Assembly: GCA_003560935.1 (NCBI GenBank)
Contig: PWJF01000222.1
Span: 1 to 6,759, forward strand
DNA: 6,759 nt
Direction of reading: 5' to 3'
From: Ignavibacteriales bacterium
Lineage (GTDB): Bacteria > Bacteroidota > Ignavibacteria > T3Sed10-11
Positions within the stretch are counted from its first letter, which is position 1, and each line of letters opens with the position of its first letter. Shown piece by piece: positions 5,457 to 6,759 of this stretch. The position numbers and the translations under genes are program-made. Below the pieces are notes generated by a model, which was given only the letters and a program-made list of their open reading frames with translations, made no database searches and was not told the origin of the DNA.

Positions 5457-6759
5457 AAATTCGGTGAACAGACTCATACCCGTTGAAGTAAACGGTCAAA
5501 AGCAGATTCCTTTTCAGGGGGTAGGTAATTACAAACCCTCCGGGAATAAGGCAAAGCCGCCGGTACGGACATGCGCAGATTACCCGGCGGACGGGAATAA
5601 GCTCGTAGCGAATCTTAAGGAAGCGCTTGAAAAATCCGGATTGAAGGACGGCATGACCGTCTCTACCCATCACCACCTCCGGAACGGTGATGCTCTTGCC
5701 AATGCACTCTTCGATACGGTGCATCAAATGGGAGTAAAGGATATCCGCTGGTTCCCGAGTGCCTCATTCCCCTGTCACGAACCGTTGGTTAAGTATCTTG
5801 AAGACGGCACAATTCATCACATCGAGGGGAGTATGAACGGACCTCTCGGTGAGTTCGCCTCACTCGGGAAGATGCGGGGAGTAGGTGTCCTTCGGTCGCA
5901 TGGAGGGAGGTATCAGGCGGTACAGGACGGGGAAGTTCACATCGACATTGCGGTCATCGCCGCTCCCGCAGCCGACTCTTTTGGAAATGCCAATGGACTG
6001 TTCGGGAATTCAGCATGCGGGTTGCTCGGCTTTGCTCTCGCGGATTCGGAGTATGCCGACAGGGTGATTGTTGTGACCGATAATCTCATTCCCTTTCCCT
6101 GTGTACCGTGGCAAATTCAGGGGAATAATGTGGACTATGTAGTGGAGGCCGATTCCCTCGGGGACCCCGAGAAAATAGTTTCGGGAACGACGGAGATTAC
6201 ACGTAGTCCGGATCGACAGCTCATCGCGGAGTACGTTACCCGGTTCTTGGAAGATGCCGGTATTATGAGAGACGGATTTTCCTTTCAGGCGGGTGCAGGC
6301 GGTACAAGCCTTGCATTCGTTCTCTTTCTCAAAGAGCGAATGAAAGCAATGGGAGTGAAAGCACGGTTCGTCAGAGGAGGAAGCACGAAACACCTCGTCG
6401 AGCTTTTAGAAGAGGGGCTTACCGATTACATTCTGGACGGCCAGACGTTCGATCTTGAGGGTGTGAGATCGATGCGGGAGAATCCGAACCACATCAACAC
6501 GAGCCCGTTTACGAGTTACAATTACCATGGGAAGGGAAATTTTGCATCGATGGTCGATGCCGTCGTGCTCGGAGCTACCGAAGTTGACCTCGATTTTAAT
6601 GCAAACGTGGTTACACATTCAGACGGCTATCTGCTCCACGGACTCGGCGGATGGCAGAATTGTCTCTTTGCCAGGTGCAGTATTCTCGCGATTCCCTCTT
6701 TCAGGGACAGGATTCCCGTCATTACGGATAGGGTGACTACGGTCTGCGCACCCGGTGAG
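5440..6759 (+). CDS. Citrate lyase alpha subunit-like CoA/ACP transferase (CitF family), 3' truncated
   Basis: An open frame of 440 codons runs from ATG 5440 to the window edge with no stop; CitF is usually 500-520 residues, so roughly 70 are missing. CitF transfers the acyl-carrier thioester from acetyl to citrate, forming the citryl-carrier that CitE cleaves. Family motifs are clear: DGMTVSTHHHLRNGD (70-84), HGGRY, DSFGNANG (179-186), CGLLGFALAD, FQAGAGGTSLA (282-292), LDGQTFD, NPNHI, TEVDLDFNANV and RIPVITDRVTTVCAPGE at the edge. It differs from E. coli and Klebsiella-type CitF, as I remember them, at otherwise strongly conserved places: GASGGHxDTA reads HGLGGWQNCLF, SAxxYAN reads SPFTSYNYH, and YPxNPASI reads FPCVPWQI. 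This suggests an acyl acceptor other than citrate. It overlaps the CitDE gene by 17 nt, so the subunits are probably made together as one complex. Confidence 0.92.
   Translation, partial: MSKLVKNSVNRLIPVEVNGQKQIPFQGVGNYKPSGNKAKPPVRTCADYPADGNKLVANLKEALEKSGLKDGMTVSTHHHLRNGDALANALFDTVHQMGVKDIRWFPSASFPCHEPLVKYLEDGTIHHIEGSMNGPLGEFASLGKMRGVGVLRSHGGRYQAVQDGEVHIDIAVIAAPAADSFGNANGLFGNSACGLLGFALADSEYADRVIVVTDNLIPFPCVPWQIQGNNVDYVVEADSLGDPEKIVSGTTEITRSPDRQLIAEYVTRFLEDAGIMRDGFSFQAGAGGTSLAFVLFLKERMKAMGVKARFVRGGSTKHLVELLEEGLTDYILDGQTFDLEGVRSMRENPNHINTSPFTSYNYHGKGNFASMVDAVVLGATEVDLDFNANVVTHSDGYLLHGLGGWQNCLFARCSILAIPSFRDRIPVITDRVTTVCAPGE

Larger units (their letters stand above)
1..6759 (+). other. Six-gene co-directional cluster (probable single operon, both ends outside the window)
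   Basis: Gaps between successive genes are 24, 3, 10 and 1 nt, then a 17-nt overlap, with no terminator-like hairpin plus T-run in any gap. This supports one transcript. No citC (acetate:lyase ligase), citX or citG (prosthetic group synthesis and transfer) is within the window; a working lyase would need these or substitutes, perhaps downstream. No stretch above 24 nt lacks a gene. Confidence 0.75.

Noticed and set aside
5449..6736. Several short open frames on both strands at the 3' end that might suggest a gene-poor or decayed region
   Set aside because: A continuous + frame from 5440 to the edge encodes a motif-complete CitF-like protein; it lacks a stop only because the window ends.
1..6759. 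tRNA, rRNA, CRISPR, insertion sequence, riboswitch or terminator
   Set aside because: The window is almost fully coding with gaps of at most 24 nt; I found no direct-repeat array, no paired terminal inverted repeats and no hairpin with a T-run.

Overview
The window is a stretch of bacterial chromosome carrying six consecutive genes, all on the + strand and packed as one apparent operon. The longest gap between genes is 24 nt; the others are 1, 3 and 10 nt, and the last pair overlaps by 17 nt. Both ends are cut: the first gene lacks its 5' part and the last its 3' end. GC content looks close to half by eye. The gene set (citrate-lyase-type subunits, MmgE/PrpD, an Fe-S hydratase) suits an anaerobic or facultative bacterium. 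I cannot name the phylum. No promoter, terminator, RNA gene, mobile element or CRISPR array is visible.

Layout: (1) 1-351, C-terminal part of an isocitrate/isopropylmalate/homoisocitrate dehydrogenase-family enzyme. (2) 376-909, a small HD-domain protein whose signature His is replaced by Ile. (3) 913-2847, an aconitase-superfamily Fe-S hydratase whose motifs match fungal homoaconitase (Lys4) rather than ordinary aconitases. (4) 2858-4225, an MmgE/PrpD-family dehydratase. (5) 4227-5456, a fusion of citrate lyase acyl-carrier subunit (CitD) and lyase subunit (CitE). (6) 5440-6759, citrate lyase alpha subunit (CitF-like CoA/ACP transferase), running off the window without a stop codon.

Together these can make a linear, reversible route between a 2-oxo acid and a tertiary hydroxy-tricarboxylate: oxidative decarboxylation or reductive carboxylation (gene 1), hydration/dehydration (genes 3 and 4), and cleavage to an acetyl unit plus a shorter oxo acid on a carrier-protein-bound lyase (genes 5 and 6). 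With citrate this would be isocitrate dehydrogenase, aconitase and citrate lyase. However, the hydratase is Lys4-like, a separate PrpD-type dehydratase is present, and the CitF-like protein departs from usual citrate lyase motifs. I therefore infer that the true substrate may be a citrate homologue, such as homocitrate or an alkylcitrate. This is the main point of interest, and sequence alone does not prove it.
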